Assembly: GCF_001975225.1 (NCBI RefSeq)
Contig: NZ_CP019445.1
Coordinates: 1,116,001 to 1,180,000 of the forward strand
Direction: 5' to 3'
DNA: 64,000 bases
Source of the DNA: Kosakonia cowanii JCM 10956 = DSM 18146
GTDB lineage: Bacteria > Pseudomonadota > Gammaproteobacteria > Enterobacterales > Enterobacteriaceae
A program made the position numbers and the translations under genes. The notes beneath the pieces were generated by a model. The model did no database searches. It was not told where the DNA came from and saw nothing but the letters and a program-made list of their open reading frames with translations. Positions 1 through 8,862 of this stretch are shown one piece after another. The number at the start of each line of letters is the position of its first letter. Position 1 is the first letter of the stretch.

Positions 1-416
1 CTGTCGATAATCGCATCCAGCTCGTCGACGCTGAGAAAACGCGGGTAGATGATGACGGCATCGCAGCGCAGATCGAGCAGGTACTGGATCGCCTGACGCT
101 CCTCTTCGGCGCTGTGTTTGCCATCTGCCAGCAGCAGCTGACGCCCTTTGTCTTCGGTCATGCGCGCCGCGTGGGAGAGCAGTTCGCTGAAGTAGACGCC
201 GTGGTAAAGGGTGTTAGTGACCACTAATCCCAGCGTCTGGGTGGTGCTGCTGGCAAGGCTGCGCGCCAGCAAGTTTGGCCGGTAGCCGCTCTCGCTAATT
301 GCCTGAAAGACGCGGCTTTTTGTCTCCTCGCTGACATAGCCTTTGCCCGTCAATACGCGTGAAACCGTGGCTTTCGACACCCCTGCCCGCTTCGCCACCT
401 CCTGCATTGTCGCCAT
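1..416 (-). CDS. ascG: AscG, LacI-family repressor of ascFB (C-terminus outside window)
   Basis: N-terminal part of a LacI/GalR-type repressor, cut by the window edge after about 138 codons. The reverse-strand translation opens MATMQEVAKRAGVSKATVSR, a LacI helix-turn-helix, followed by the hinge segment YRPNLLARSLA and the start of the periplasmic-binding-protein-like effector domain (LGLVVTNTLYHG, LLLADGKHSAEEERQ). It closely follows E. coli AscG over the visible stretch. The start at 416 has an AGGA ribosome site. It is divergent from ascF, and an AACCGGTT palindrome lies between them, as expected for autoregulation and repression of ascFB. Known role: repressor of arbutin/salicin/cellobiose use. 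Confidence 0.93.
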   Translation of the reverse strand, partial: MATMQEVAKRAGVSKATVSRVLTGKGYVSEETKSRVFQAISESGYRPNLLARSLASSTTQTLGLVVTNTLYHGVYFSELLSHAARMTEDKGRQLLLADGKHSAEEERQAIQYLLDLRCDAVIIYPRFLSVDELDAIID

Positions 417-518
417 CTGTCCTGCTCCTGCAAATGTCCTGTGGCGAAGTGTACTTCAGCCACGGCGCGTATTGGAACAGATAACCATCCTGCAAATAGC
501 GCGCGCTTGTGGTTATCC

Positions 519-534
519 GGTGATCTCCATCACG
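519..534. promoter_or_regulatory. Probable CRP-cAMP site upstream of ascF
   Basis: GGTGATCTCCATCACG contains a perfect GTGA-N6-TCAC core. It lies between the divergent ascG and ascF genes, where catabolite activation of a sugar operon is expected. The call rests on sequence match alone. Confidence 0.6.
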
Positions 535-594
535 CTTTGGAAAAGTGGTTATTTTTAGGTCTTGTTTCACTCGAACAAACTCATCATGATTTTG

Positions 595-608
595 TGGAAC
601 CGGTTACC
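595..608. promoter_or_regulatory. AscG-type operator upstream of ascF
   Basis: TGGAACCGGTTACC is an imperfect match to the AscG consensus TGAAACCGGTTTCA with an intact AACCGGTT core (598-605). It lies about 72 bases before the ascF start and downstream of the CRP-like site, a position suited to repression. Confidence 0.65.
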
Positions 609-679
609 TATCTCATGTTTCATCGCCGCCTGGGCGTGCGATAAGTCATTACCCTATTGATTAAACAGGATAAAAAACA

Positions 680-2122
680 ATGGCTAAGAACTATGCGGCG
701 CTTGCCCACTCGGTGGTAGATGCGCTGGGCGGTGTCGATAACATTGCCGCCGTAACGCACTGCATGACGCGCCTGCGCTTCGTGGTAAAAGATGAAACGC
801 GCATCGACAGCGCCACGCTGAAAAGCATCAGCGGCGTGATGGGCGTGGTACGCAACGACAACCAGTGCCAGGTGATTATCGGTAACACGGTTTCGCAGGC
901 GTTTCGTGAAGTGGTCAGCCTGCTGCCGCAGGATATGCAGCCCGTCGAGACGCAGACCAAACAAAAACTCACCTTGCGCCGCATCGGCGCGGGCATTCTC
1001 GATGCGCTGATTGGCACCATGTCTCCACTGATCCCGGCGATTATCGGCGGGTCGATGGTCAAACTGCTGGCAATGGTGCTGGAGATGTCCGGCGCGCTGC
1101 CCAAAGGCTCCTCCACCCTGACCATCCTGACGGTGATTGGCGACGGAGCCTTCTTCTTCCTGCCGCTGATGGTGGCTGCCTCGGCGGCGGTGAAATTCAA
1201 AACCAACATGTCGCTGGCGATCGCCATTGCCGGTGTGCTGGTGCACCCGAGCTTTATTGAGCTGATGGCGAAAGCGGCGCAGGGCGAACACGTCGAGTTT
1301 GCGCTGATCCCGGTGACCGCGGTGAAATATACCTACACGGTGATCCCGGCGCTGGTGATGACCTGGTGCCTCTCCTACATTGAACGCTGGGTCGATCGCA
1401 TCACCCCGGCGGTGACGAAAAACTTCCTCAAGCCGATGCTGATTGTGCTGATTGCTGCGCCGCTGGCGATTGTGCTGATTGGCCCACTCGGCATCTGGAT
1501 CGGTAGCGCCATTTCCGCGCTGGTTTACACCATTCACGGCTATCTCGGCTGGCTCTCGGTTGCCATTATGGGCGCGCTGTGGCCGCTGCTGGTAATGACC
1601 GGTATGCACCGCGTCTTTACGCCAACTATCATTCAGACCATTGCCGAGACGGGCAAAGAGGGGATGGTCATGCCGTCGGAAATCGGCGCGAACCTCTCCC
1701 TTGGCGGCTCGTCGCTGGCGGTGGCATGGAAAACGAAAAACCCGGAGCTGCGCCAGACGGCGATGGCGGCGGCGGCCTCGGCGATCCTCGCCGGCATCTC
1801 CGAACCGGCGCTCTACGGCGTGGCGGTTCGCCTGAAACGCCCGCTGATCGCCAGCCTCATCAGCGGCTTTATCTGCGGCGCGGTCGCCGGTATCGCCGGG
1901 CTTGCCAGCCACTCCATGGCGGCACCGGGGTTATTTACCAGCGTGCAGTTCTTCGATCCGGCAAACCCGATGACCATTGTCTGGGTGTTTGGCGTGATGG
2001 CGCTGGCGGTGGTGCTGTCGTTTGTGCTGACGCTGCTGCTCGGCTTTGAGGATATTCCGGTCGAAGCGGAGAAAAACGCACCGACGGCGCAGCCGGTAAC
2101 GGTAAAAGAAGCACAAGCCTGA
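680..2122 (+). CDS. ascF: PTS beta-glucoside transporter subunit IIBC (AscF)
   Basis: Membrane permease of the phosphotransferase system that imports and phosphorylates aryl-beta-glucosides or cellobiose. The 480-residue protein has an N-terminal IIB domain with the phosphorylated cysteine at C28 (THCMTRLRF) and a hydrophobic IIC domain from about residue 100 to 455 containing the GISEPALYG signature of glucoside permeases. It has no IIA domain, so it should receive phosphate from a IIA-Glc such as Crr, as in E. coli AscF. The ATG at 680 follows an AGGA ribosome site. ascB starts 20 bases downstream, so the two form an operon under AscG and probably CRP control. Confidence 0.95.
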   Translation: MAKNYAALAHSVVDALGGVDNIAAVTHCMTRLRFVVKDETRIDSATLKSISGVMGVVRNDNQCQVIIGNTVSQAFREVVSLLPQDMQPVETQTKQKLTLRRIGAGILDALIGTMSPLIPAIIGGSMVKLLAMVLEMSGALPKGSSTLTILTVIGDGAFFFLPLMVAASAAVKFKTNMSLAIAIAGVLVHPSFIELMAKAAQGEHVEFALIPVTAVKYTYTVIPALVMTWCLSYIERWVDRITPAVTKNFLKPMLIVLIAAPLAIVLIGPLGIWIGSAISALVYTIHGYLGWLSVAIMGALWPLLVMTGMHRVFTPTIIQTIAETGKEGMVMPSEIGANLSLGGSSLAVAWKTKNPELRQTAMAAAASAILAGISEPALYGVAVRLKRPLIASLISGFICGAVAGIAGLASHSMAAPGLFTSVQFFDPANPMTIVWVFGVMALAVVLSFVLTLLLGFEDIPVEAEKNAPTAQPVTVKEAQA

Positions 2123-2139
2123 TTAATAGAGCGAGGTAA

Positions 2140-3567
<1,428 letters not shown>

Positions 3568-3573
3568 TCCTGA

Positions 3574-3611
3574 CGGCAGCGAAAACACCGCGTTTCGCTG
3601 CCGTTTTATTT
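3574..3611 (+). terminator. Rho-independent terminator after ascB
   Basis: Perfect 11-bp stem CGGCAGCGAAA (3574-3584) and TTTCGCTGCCG (3593-3603) with an 8-base loop, followed by TTTTATTT. Confidence 0.85.
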
Positions 3612-3703
3612 CACATATTCCTGGTTTTCCTGCCCGTAACGTGACAACGCTCACATCTATGCCAGGCTTAAACACGTGTCTACATAACGTTTAAGGAGCA
3701 AGC

Positions 3704-4597
3704 ATGGCAGAGCAAAACACTAAACGACCTTTAGCGCCGCACTACCCGACCCCTCCTTTTGCCGAGCAACCGCAAACGCCGCCTGGCCTTGCCAGCAAGA
3801 TGATCCCGGTGCCGGATCATGGCGAAACCAGCTATCGCGGTTCTGGCCGTTTGACCGGACGTAAAGCGCTGATCACCGGGGGTGACTCTGGTATCGGGCG
3901 CGCTGTCGCCATCGCTTATGCCCGTGAAGGGGCTGACGTGGCGATTAACTATCTGCCGGAAGAGGAGTCCGATGCGGCAGAAGTGATCAAACTGATTGAA
4001 GCAGAAGGCCGCAAAGCGATTGCGATTCCGGGCGATATCCGCTCCGAAGCCTTCTGCCAGCAGCTGGTAGAGGAAGCCGTTAAAGGCCTTGGCGGGCTGG
4101 ATATTCTGGTTAACAACGCCGGTCGCCAGCAGTTCAACGAATCGATCCTCACCCTGTCGACGGAAGATTTCGACGCCACCTTTAAGACCAACGTCTACGC
4201 GATGTTCTGGATCACTAAAGCGGCGGTGAAACACCTGCCGGAAGGCGCAAGCATTATCAACACCTCTTCGGTGCAGGCCTACCAGCCAAGCCCGATCCTG
4301 CTTGATTACGCGCAGACCAAAGCCTCGATTGTCGCCTTTACCAAATCCCTGGCGCAGCAGCTGGGCGAGAAAGGTATTCGCGTCAATGCCGTCGCACCGG
4401 GTCCTTACTGGACACCGCTGCAATCAAGTGGCGGTCAGCCGCAGGAGAAAGTGCAGCAGTTTGGTGCCAGCGCACCGCTGAAACGCCCAGGCCAGCCGGT
4501 TGAGATTGCGCCGCTGTACGTAACGATGGCGTCGCCGGAAAGCAGCTACAGCTCCGGCCAGGTATGGTGCTCCGACGGGGGTACCGGTACGTTGTAA
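3704..4597 (+). CDS. SDR-family oxidoreductase, YghA-like
   Basis: A 297-residue short-chain dehydrogenase/reductase of the long-N-terminus YghA type. After a proline-rich leader of about 45 residues the Rossmann motif [10 protein letters not shown] appears near residue 59. It is followed by NNAG, the catalytic Ser in [11 protein letters not shown] and the Tyr/Lys pair in DYAQTKAS. The C-terminus ends [18 protein letters not shown]. The cofactor is presumably NADP(H) or NAD(H); the substrate cannot be read from sequence. Proteins of this type are often stress-induced. The ATG follows an AAGGAG site. A GH15 glycosidase begins 84 bases downstream on the same strand and may be cotranscribed. Confidence 0.9.
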   Translation: MAEQNTKRPLAPHYPTPPFAEQPQTPPGLASKMIPVPDHGETSYRGSGRLTGRKALITGGDSGIGRAVAIAYAREGADVAINYLPEEESDAAEVIKLIEAEGRKAIAIPGDIRSEAFCQQLVEEAVKGLGGLDILVNNAGRQQFNESILTLSTEDFDATFKTNVYAMFWITKAAVKHLPEGASIINTSSVQAYQPSPILLDYAQTKASIVAFTKSLAQQLGEKGIRVNAVAPGPYWTPLQSSGGQPQEKVQQFGASAPLKRPGQPVEIAPLYVTMASPESSYSSGQVWCSDGGTGTL

Positions 4598-4681
4598 GGA
4601 TTGCCACAATCCTGCATCTCGTGGTCGCCGCCCGGCGGCCACGTCCGCTTCTCCCCTCCTCTCAACAGGACATAACAGACC

Positions 4682-6496
4682 GTGAAGAACGCGCAATACA
4701 CCTCTCCCGTGCGGGAAAATGGCTTTGTCGAGGCGGGCGATTATGCGGCTATCGGCGAGGGTCGCTCCGTGGCGCTGATTGCGCCGGATGGCTCGATTGA
4801 CTGGTGGTGCGCGCCCAATCTTGATTCGGCCCCGCTGTTTGACCGCCTGCTCGACCCCGATATCGGCGGTTTTTTTCAGCTTGAGCCGGATGCGCCCTAC
4901 AGCGTGACGCGGCGCTATCGCGATGACAGTAACGTGCTGGAAACCACCTTCACTACCGACAGCGGCAAAGTGCTAATTACCGAATCGATTAACAGCACGC
5001 TGGCGGGCCGCCTACCGTGGAGCGAGCTGGCGCGGCGCGTTGAAGGCCTTGAGGGGGAGGTGAAGATGAAGCTCTCCCTGCGCTTTGGCACGCGGGCGGA
5101 AACCTGCTCGCCGTGGCTTAACGAAACCGCTCACGGCAACGTCTACCATATCGCCGATCTGATGGCGATGCTGCGTACCAGCGAGGATGTGGCGATCGTC
5201 GATGTTGATGATGAGCAGATCCACGGCACCTTTACGGCCTCACCTGAGAGCCGCACGTTGGTGGCGCTGCTGGTGACGGAGAAAGAGCCGCTGGCGGTGC
5301 CGGATCTCACGGCGATTGATGAACGGATCGAGACCAGCCACACCGCGTGGGTCGACTGGTCAAAAAGCCTCAGCTACCGCGGAGCGTATGAAAATCATGT
5401 CGGGCGCTCGGCGCTGGCGCTGAAGTTTCTCTGGTACTCACCGACCGGTGCCCTTGCCGCAGCGGCAACGACGTCGATCCCGGAAGGGGTCGGCAAAGAG
5501 AAAAACTATGACTACCGCTATGCCTGGGTGCGCGATGCCTGCCTGATTATTAAAGCCTTCGCCTTTCTCGGCGCGCTGGAGGAGTGCAAAGCCGCCTTCT
5601 CCTGGTTATCAAAAACGATTATTCGCCACGGTGTGCGCCTCCACGCTTGCTACACGCTGGAGGGCGAAGCGGTGCCCGCCGAGACCTATCCTCCGCTGCG
5701 TGGCTATAAAGATTCACGCCCGGTGCGCGTCGGCAATAACGCCCGCGATCAGCTGCAACTGAGTATGTATGGCGACATGCTGGCGACGGCGCAGCTGTTT
5801 GTTAACGCCGGACACGTGCTCGATCTGCGCACGTCACGTTTACTGGGCGAGCTGGCGAACTGCTGCGCCGATCACTGGCGGCAAAAGGATTGCGGCATCT
5901 GGGAACTGCCTGAGCACCAGCACTATACCCACTCCAAAATGGCCTGCTGGCTGGCCCTTGACCGCGCGGTCGAGATGGCGCGCGAGAAGCATATTGAGCC
6001 GACCTGGGTGGGGCGCTGGGAGCGCGAGCGCGACCGTATTCGCGACTGGGTGGAGGAGCACTGCTGGTCCGAGAGCAAGCAGGCCTATCTCTTTTACCCG
6101 CAAAGCGAGGATCGCCTCGACGCGTCGCTGGCGCTGGTGCACCGCTATGGCAACAGCGTTAATCCGCAACGCATGTTATCCACCTACCGCGCCATCCGCG
6201 AAGAGTTGGGCGACGGCTGCGCCATGACCTACCGCTACAGCGGCGTGCAGGAGGAGGAGAACACCTTCGTCGCCTGTTCGTTTTGGCTGGCGGAAGCCTG
6301 GGCGGCAATGGGCGAGATCGAGTGCGCGAAAACCGCGATGGAGGAGATCCTTGAGTGCATCTGCGATAAAGGCAACGTCGAAACCTTCAATGAGATGTTC
6401 GACGTGCGCACCGGAAAATGGAGCGGCAACCTGCCGCAGGGGTTGAGCCATCTGGCGCTGATCTGCGCCGCGCAGGCGATAACGGAGCATTCGTGA
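4682..6496 (+). CDS. Glycoside hydrolase family 15 protein (trehalase/glucoamylase-like)
   Basis: A 604-residue cytoplasmic (alpha/alpha)6-barrel enzyme with no signal peptide. The N-terminal domain (about residues 10-200) carries YAAIGEGRSVALIAPDGSIDWWC, the trehalase-like N-terminal domain of bacterial GH15 proteins. The catalytic domain shows YAWVRDACL, then DCGIWELPEHQHYTHSKM with probable acid residue E408, and EENTFVACSFWLAEAW with the probable base glutamate. The conserved barrel segment normally written as GN-A-Q-Q-D-YGE reads VGNNARDQLQLSMYGD here, so the usual D and E are S and D. Trehalose or alpha-glucan hydrolysis is the family expectation; the substrate is not settled. The start is GTG with an AGGA site. 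It lies after the SDR gene and before a REP cluster. Confidence 0.85.
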   Translation: MKNAQYTSPVRENGFVEAGDYAAIGEGRSVALIAPDGSIDWWCAPNLDSAPLFDRLLDPDIGGFFQLEPDAPYSVTRRYRDDSNVLETTFTTDSGKVLITESINSTLAGRLPWSELARRVEGLEGEVKMKLSLRFGTRAETCSPWLNETAHGNVYHIADLMAMLRTSEDVAIVDVDDEQIHGTFTASPESRTLVALLVTEKEPLAVPDLTAIDERIETSHTAWVDWSKSLSYRGAYENHVGRSALALKFLWYSPTGALAAAATTSIPEGVGKEKNYDYRYAWVRDACLIIKAFAFLGALEECKAAFSWLSKTIIRHGVRLHACYTLEGEAVPAETYPPLRGYKDSRPVRVGNNARDQLQLSMYGDMLATAQLFVNAGHVLDLRTSRLLGELANCCADHWRQKDCGIWELPEHQHYTHSKMACWLALDRAVEMAREKHIEPTWVGRWERERDRIRDWVEEHCWSESKQAYLFYPQSEDRLDASLALVHRYGNSVNPQRMLSTYRAIREELGDGCAMTYRYSGVQEEENTFVACSFWLAEAWAAMGEIECAKTAMEEILECICDKGNVETFNEMFDVRTGKWSGNLPQGLSHLALICAAQAITEHS

Positions 6497-6503
6497 GAGG
6501 TTG

Positions 6504-6626
6504 ATGCGCCGGATGGCGGCGTTGCCTTACATACGATTTGGGTTGCGTAGGCCTGATAAGCGCAGCGCCATCAGGCAGCAATCGGCTGCAATGCCGGATG
6601 GCGGCTAATGCCTTATCCGGCCTACA
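6504..6626. repeat. REP/BIME cluster after the GH15 gene
   Basis: Three REP-type palindromic units in alternating orientation: GCGCCGGATGGCGGC, then GTAGGCCTGATAAGCGCAGC with GCCATCAGGCA, then TGCCGGATGGCGG with TTATCCGGCCTAC. They lie in the 257-base gap between convergent genes; nothing else is seen in that gap. Confidence 0.85.
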
Positions 6627-6753
6627 AATGCGACGACTTTGGGCGCGGATGGTGGCGTTCGAGGCGGTTCAAGCTGGGGCCAGCACAGTGGTTGGTGGCT
6701 GGATATGTTGCAACCGTCCACCGGAAAGCCATACGCGGTATAGCGGGGCAGAC

Positions 6754-7053
6754 TCAGATCTGAAATGCCACCCGTTTACCGGTGGGCAACGTAATATCAA
6801 TGGTTAACTCGCCGCCCAGCGCCGCAACGTAGCGTTTAAGGGTTGAGAGACGCGGATCGTTGCCCGGCTGCTCTATTTTGGCAAGCGTTGGCTGCTTCAC
6901 ACCCATCAGGCTGGCAAGCTCGGTCTGGGAAATGCTCAACTCTTCACGAAGCTGGCTTAACACAATGCTGCGACGCAACTCATCAACCCGCTCTTCAATG
7001 CGCGCCAGACTTTCAGGGCTTCGTTTCGCTAATAGTTCGTCTAAGGTTGCCAT
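6754..7053 (-). CDS. XRE-family antitoxin, HigA-like
   Basis: A 99-residue DNA-binding protein with a helix-turn-helix at about residues 38-66 (LSISQTELASLMGVKQPTLAKIEQ) and a C-terminal segment YVAALGGELTIDITLPTGK typical of antitoxins paired with Gp49/HigB-type toxins. A strong AAGGAG site precedes the ATG. The gene immediately upstream is only the tail of a toxin (7041-7151), so this looks like an orphan antitoxin. A GCTAT/ATAGC palindrome in the promoter region suggests it can still regulate its own transcription (inference). Confidence 0.85.
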   Translation of the reverse strand: MATLDELLAKRSPESLARIEERVDELRRSIVLSQLREELSISQTELASLMGVKQPTLAKIEQPGNDPRLSTLKRYVAALGGELTIDITLPTGKRVAFQI

Positions 7054-7151
7054 AATAACTCCTTATTTCGCATATGCTTGCTGAACTCTGCGCCGGCAAT
7101 TTTAATCATCTCTTTATAAAACCGCTTCTCGTTAAAACCCCGTTCCCTCAT
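7041..7151 (-). pseudogene. C-terminal remnant of a Gp49/HigB-type toxin
   Basis: A 36-codon frame overlapping the antitoxin start by 13 bases. It reads MRERGFNEKRFYKEMIKIAG followed by AEFSKHMRNKELLWQP. The NEKRFYKEMI-IA-EF motif matches, from memory of the family, the C-terminus of phage-derived Gp49-like toxins (normally about 110-120 residues). Upstream codons in the same frame remain open for about 18 residues and then hit a stop, with no ATG, so the toxin fold is missing. Inference: a decayed toxin whose antitoxin survives. Confidence 0.6.
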
Positions 7152-7202
7152 AGCTTTCTTGCTATATGAAAAAATTATAGTCTGCAAGCTATGTAAGCAA
7201 GA
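7150..7202 (-). promoter_or_regulatory. Candidate promoter and palindromic operator of the antitoxin unit
   Basis: Reading the minus strand, a TATAAT -10 element (7179-7174) is followed by ATAGC-N6-GCTAT (7165-7150), a perfect short palindrome just before the toxin remnant. A further GCTATG lies at 7188-7193. The -35 is weak (TTGCTT with a 15-base spacer). Confidence 0.45.
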
Positions 7203-7242
7203 TGCCGTTGGTTATTTCACAAGCGCACCGACATTTTTCTTC

Positions 7243-7938
7243 TCATCCTTGCACACCAAACACCCTAAACAGTGCGCTTCTTCCCTCTTCGGTAATCGTC
7301 ACTTCGCGGTAGCCCGGCGTGCGCTGCAGCCAGCCGCGCTGTTCGAAGGCGATAAGCAGCGCGGCGCCGGCATCGCCGCCAAGATGAAAGCGGCGCTCGC
7401 TCCAGTCGAGGCAGGCGCTGCAAGGTTTACGGCGGGTGTGCGGGTCGAGCGCTACGCCGAGTTTTGCAAGCTCGCGCCTGCCGGTTTCAGTTACCGCATC
7501 GCCCGCTTCGGTTATCCACCCATCTCGCTGCATCACGCTGTAAATGCCAACAGCGACCTCACCGGCGAGGTGATCGTAACAGGTACGCGCCCGGCGTAGC
7601 GCTTGCGGCGTGCGGGTGACGGGCGCTTTGGCGCCGCGCATCGAGACACCCATCATATTTTCCAGCAGCCCGGCGACATCGCTGCCCGCCAGCCGGTAGT
7701 AGCGATGCCGACCCTGCGAGACGCAGACTAGCAGCCCGCTGTTTAGCAGCTTGGTTAAGTGCGCGCTGGCCGTCGACGCGGCGATATCAACCACCGCGCA
7801 GAGTTCCGTTGCGGTCCACGCCCGCCCATCCATCAGCGCGCAGAGCATCCGCGCGCGCGACGGCTCCGCCATGGCGCTGGCTATGGCGGCAAGAGCGCTC
7901 TCCAGCGCAGGCGGTGAATTATCGGCAGGTAAACTCAT
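7243..7938 (-). CDS. ArsR/SmtB-family winged-helix regulator
   Basis: A 231-residue transcription factor. Residues about 15-100 form an ArsR-type winged helix ([21 protein letters not shown], then [20 protein letters not shown], then [18 protein letters not shown]). A longer C-terminal region carries [19 protein letters not shown] and ends with another helix-wing-like stretch ([22 protein letters not shown]). CSAC could bind metal or sense redox, but the signal is unknown. The ATG at 7938 is chosen over one 18 bases upstream because it overlaps the stop of the ACT gene as ATGA, which implies translational coupling. Last gene of a three-gene operon. Confidence 0.85.
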   Translation of the reverse strand: MSLPADNSPPALESALAAIASAMAEPSRARMLCALMDGRAWTATELCAVVDIAASTASAHLTKLLNSGLLVCVSQGRHRYYRLAGSDVAGLLENMMGVSMRGAKAPVTRTPQALRRARTCYDHLAGEVAVGIYSVMQRDGWITEAGDAVTETGRRELAKLGVALDPHTRRKPCSACLDWSERRFHLGGDAGAALLIAFEQRGWLQRTPGYREVTITEEGRSALFRVFGVQG

Positions 7939-8327
7939 GCTTTCGAAACGTCCCAATGTTGTGTCAACTCGTGCGCCAGTGGATCATTATCGGTGAGCAG
8001 GATCAAGCGATTATCGTGATCGCTGTACTGCACTTCAATGTTGATCCCGGCGTTTGCCAGCGCGCGTGCAATTGCACCCAGCTCACCCGGCCTCTCCTGC
8101 TTTAGCTTGCGGATAAGTGGCTTTCTCACGCTTTGCAGCGTAAAGCCTGCCGCCTTCAACACCTGTCCTGCGCGCTCCCCCTCTTCCACCAGAAAGTGAG
8201 CATGGCACTGCGCATTGACGGTAAACACCCCGCCGCCCTCAAGACCGACGCCATTGCGACCGAGCGTTTCGCCAAGCGCCGCCAGCGCGCCGGGCGCGTT
8301 ATCCAGCACCACGTGAAGATCGTACAT
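7935..8327 (-). CDS. ACT-domain protein (amino-acid binding)
   Basis: A 130-residue protein made of two tandem ACT-like modules. The first is [22 protein letters not shown]; the second is [20 protein letters not shown] followed by [24 protein letters not shown] modules usually bind small ligands, often amino acids. No catalytic domain is attached, so a sensory or allosteric role is likely. It sits between an ABM-type monooxygenase and an ArsR regulator with stop/start spacing of 1 base upstream and a 4-base overlap downstream, so all three are probably made from one mRNA. Confidence 0.75.
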   Translation of the reverse strand: MYDLHVVLDNAPGALAALGETLGRNGVGLEGGGVFTVNAQCHAHFLVEEGERAGQVLKAAGFTLQSVRKPLIRKLKQERPGELGAIARALANAGINIEVQYSDHDNRLILLTDNDPLAHELTQHWDVSKA

Positions 8328-8328
8328 A

Positions 8329-8643
8329 TCAGGCTCTCCTGTCGGTCGAGGTATAGTCGCGAAATACCTGCGCGACGCGAATGCGGTAGAACGAAAAGAT
8401 GGTGCGCTGCCCTTCCGCCTGCGCGGCCTGGTGCAGGACGTTTTGCTTCCAGGCGATCACCGCTGCCTCATCGCGCCACCAGGAGAGGGACAAAATCTTC
8501 CCCTCCGTGCTCAGGCTCTGAAAGCGCTCAATGGTGATAAAGCCGTCAATCTCCGCCAGCTGCGGCTTCAGTTCTGCGGCAAGTTGCATATAGCGCGGCT
8601 GCTCGCCAGGCGCAATATCCGCTTCAAATAACACTGCGATCAT
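8329..8643 (-). CDS. Antibiotic biosynthesis monooxygenase (ABM)-domain protein
   Basis: A 104-residue dimeric ferredoxin-like ABM fold. Visible features are [20 protein letters not shown], the central [12 protein letters not shown], and [20 protein letters not shown] followed by QAAQAEG, the usual strand-helix pattern and W/H positions of the family. ABM enzymes are cofactor-free monooxygenases or simply small-ligand binding proteins; the substrate is not predictable. The ATG follows GGAGG. First gene of the ABM-ACT-ArsR operon, divergent from the beta-glucoside PTS gene at 8863. Confidence 0.85.
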   Translation of the reverse strand: MIAVLFEADIAPGEQPRYMQLAAELKPQLAEIDGFITIERFQSLSTEGKILSLSWWRDEAAVIAWKQNVLHQAAQAEGQRTIFSFYRIRVAQVFRDYTSTDRRA

Positions 8644-8743
8644 AGGTCACTCCCTCCACTGTTCCGTCTCGCCAGTGTTATGCAGCGCCCAACGCGATGC
8701 TTCGCCCGGCAACGAAATGTCGCCGTAACCCCCCTTTTTTAGG

Positions 8744-8759
8744 AGTGATTCAGTTCGCA
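8744..8759. promoter_or_regulatory. Possible CRP site upstream of the bglF-like gene
   Basis: AGTGATTCAGTTCGCA matches TGTGA-N6-TCACA with two mismatches. It lies just upstream of two LacI-type operators. Confidence 0.35.
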
Positions 8760-8767
8760 CTTTTCCA

Positions 8768-8781
8768 TGAAACCGGTTGCG
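8768..8781. promoter_or_regulatory. Upstream AscG/LacI-type operator of the bglF-like gene
   Basis: TGAAACCGGTTGCG matches the AscG consensus TGAAACCGGTTTCA except at two of the last three positions. Its centre is 36 bases from that of the second operator. Confidence 0.65.
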
Positions 8782-8803
8782 GCAGAGCGTCACCAGGCTA
8801 GCA

Positions 8804-8817
8804 TGAAACCGGTTTCA
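8804..8817. promoter_or_regulatory. Perfect AscG-type operator of the bglF-like gene
   Basis: TGAAACCGGTTTCA is a perfect 14-bp palindrome identical to the E. coli AscG consensus. It ends 45 bases before the PTS start codon. Confidence 0.75.
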
Positions 8818-8862
8818 CCCAGTTACACCTACTCAGTTTCCGATAATAAAAGGTAAATAAAA

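Noticed and set aside
620-1912. 430-codon minus-strand frame opposite ascF
   Set aside because: Low-complexity Arg/His/Gln-rich translation, fully antisense to ascF; a GC-skew shadow.
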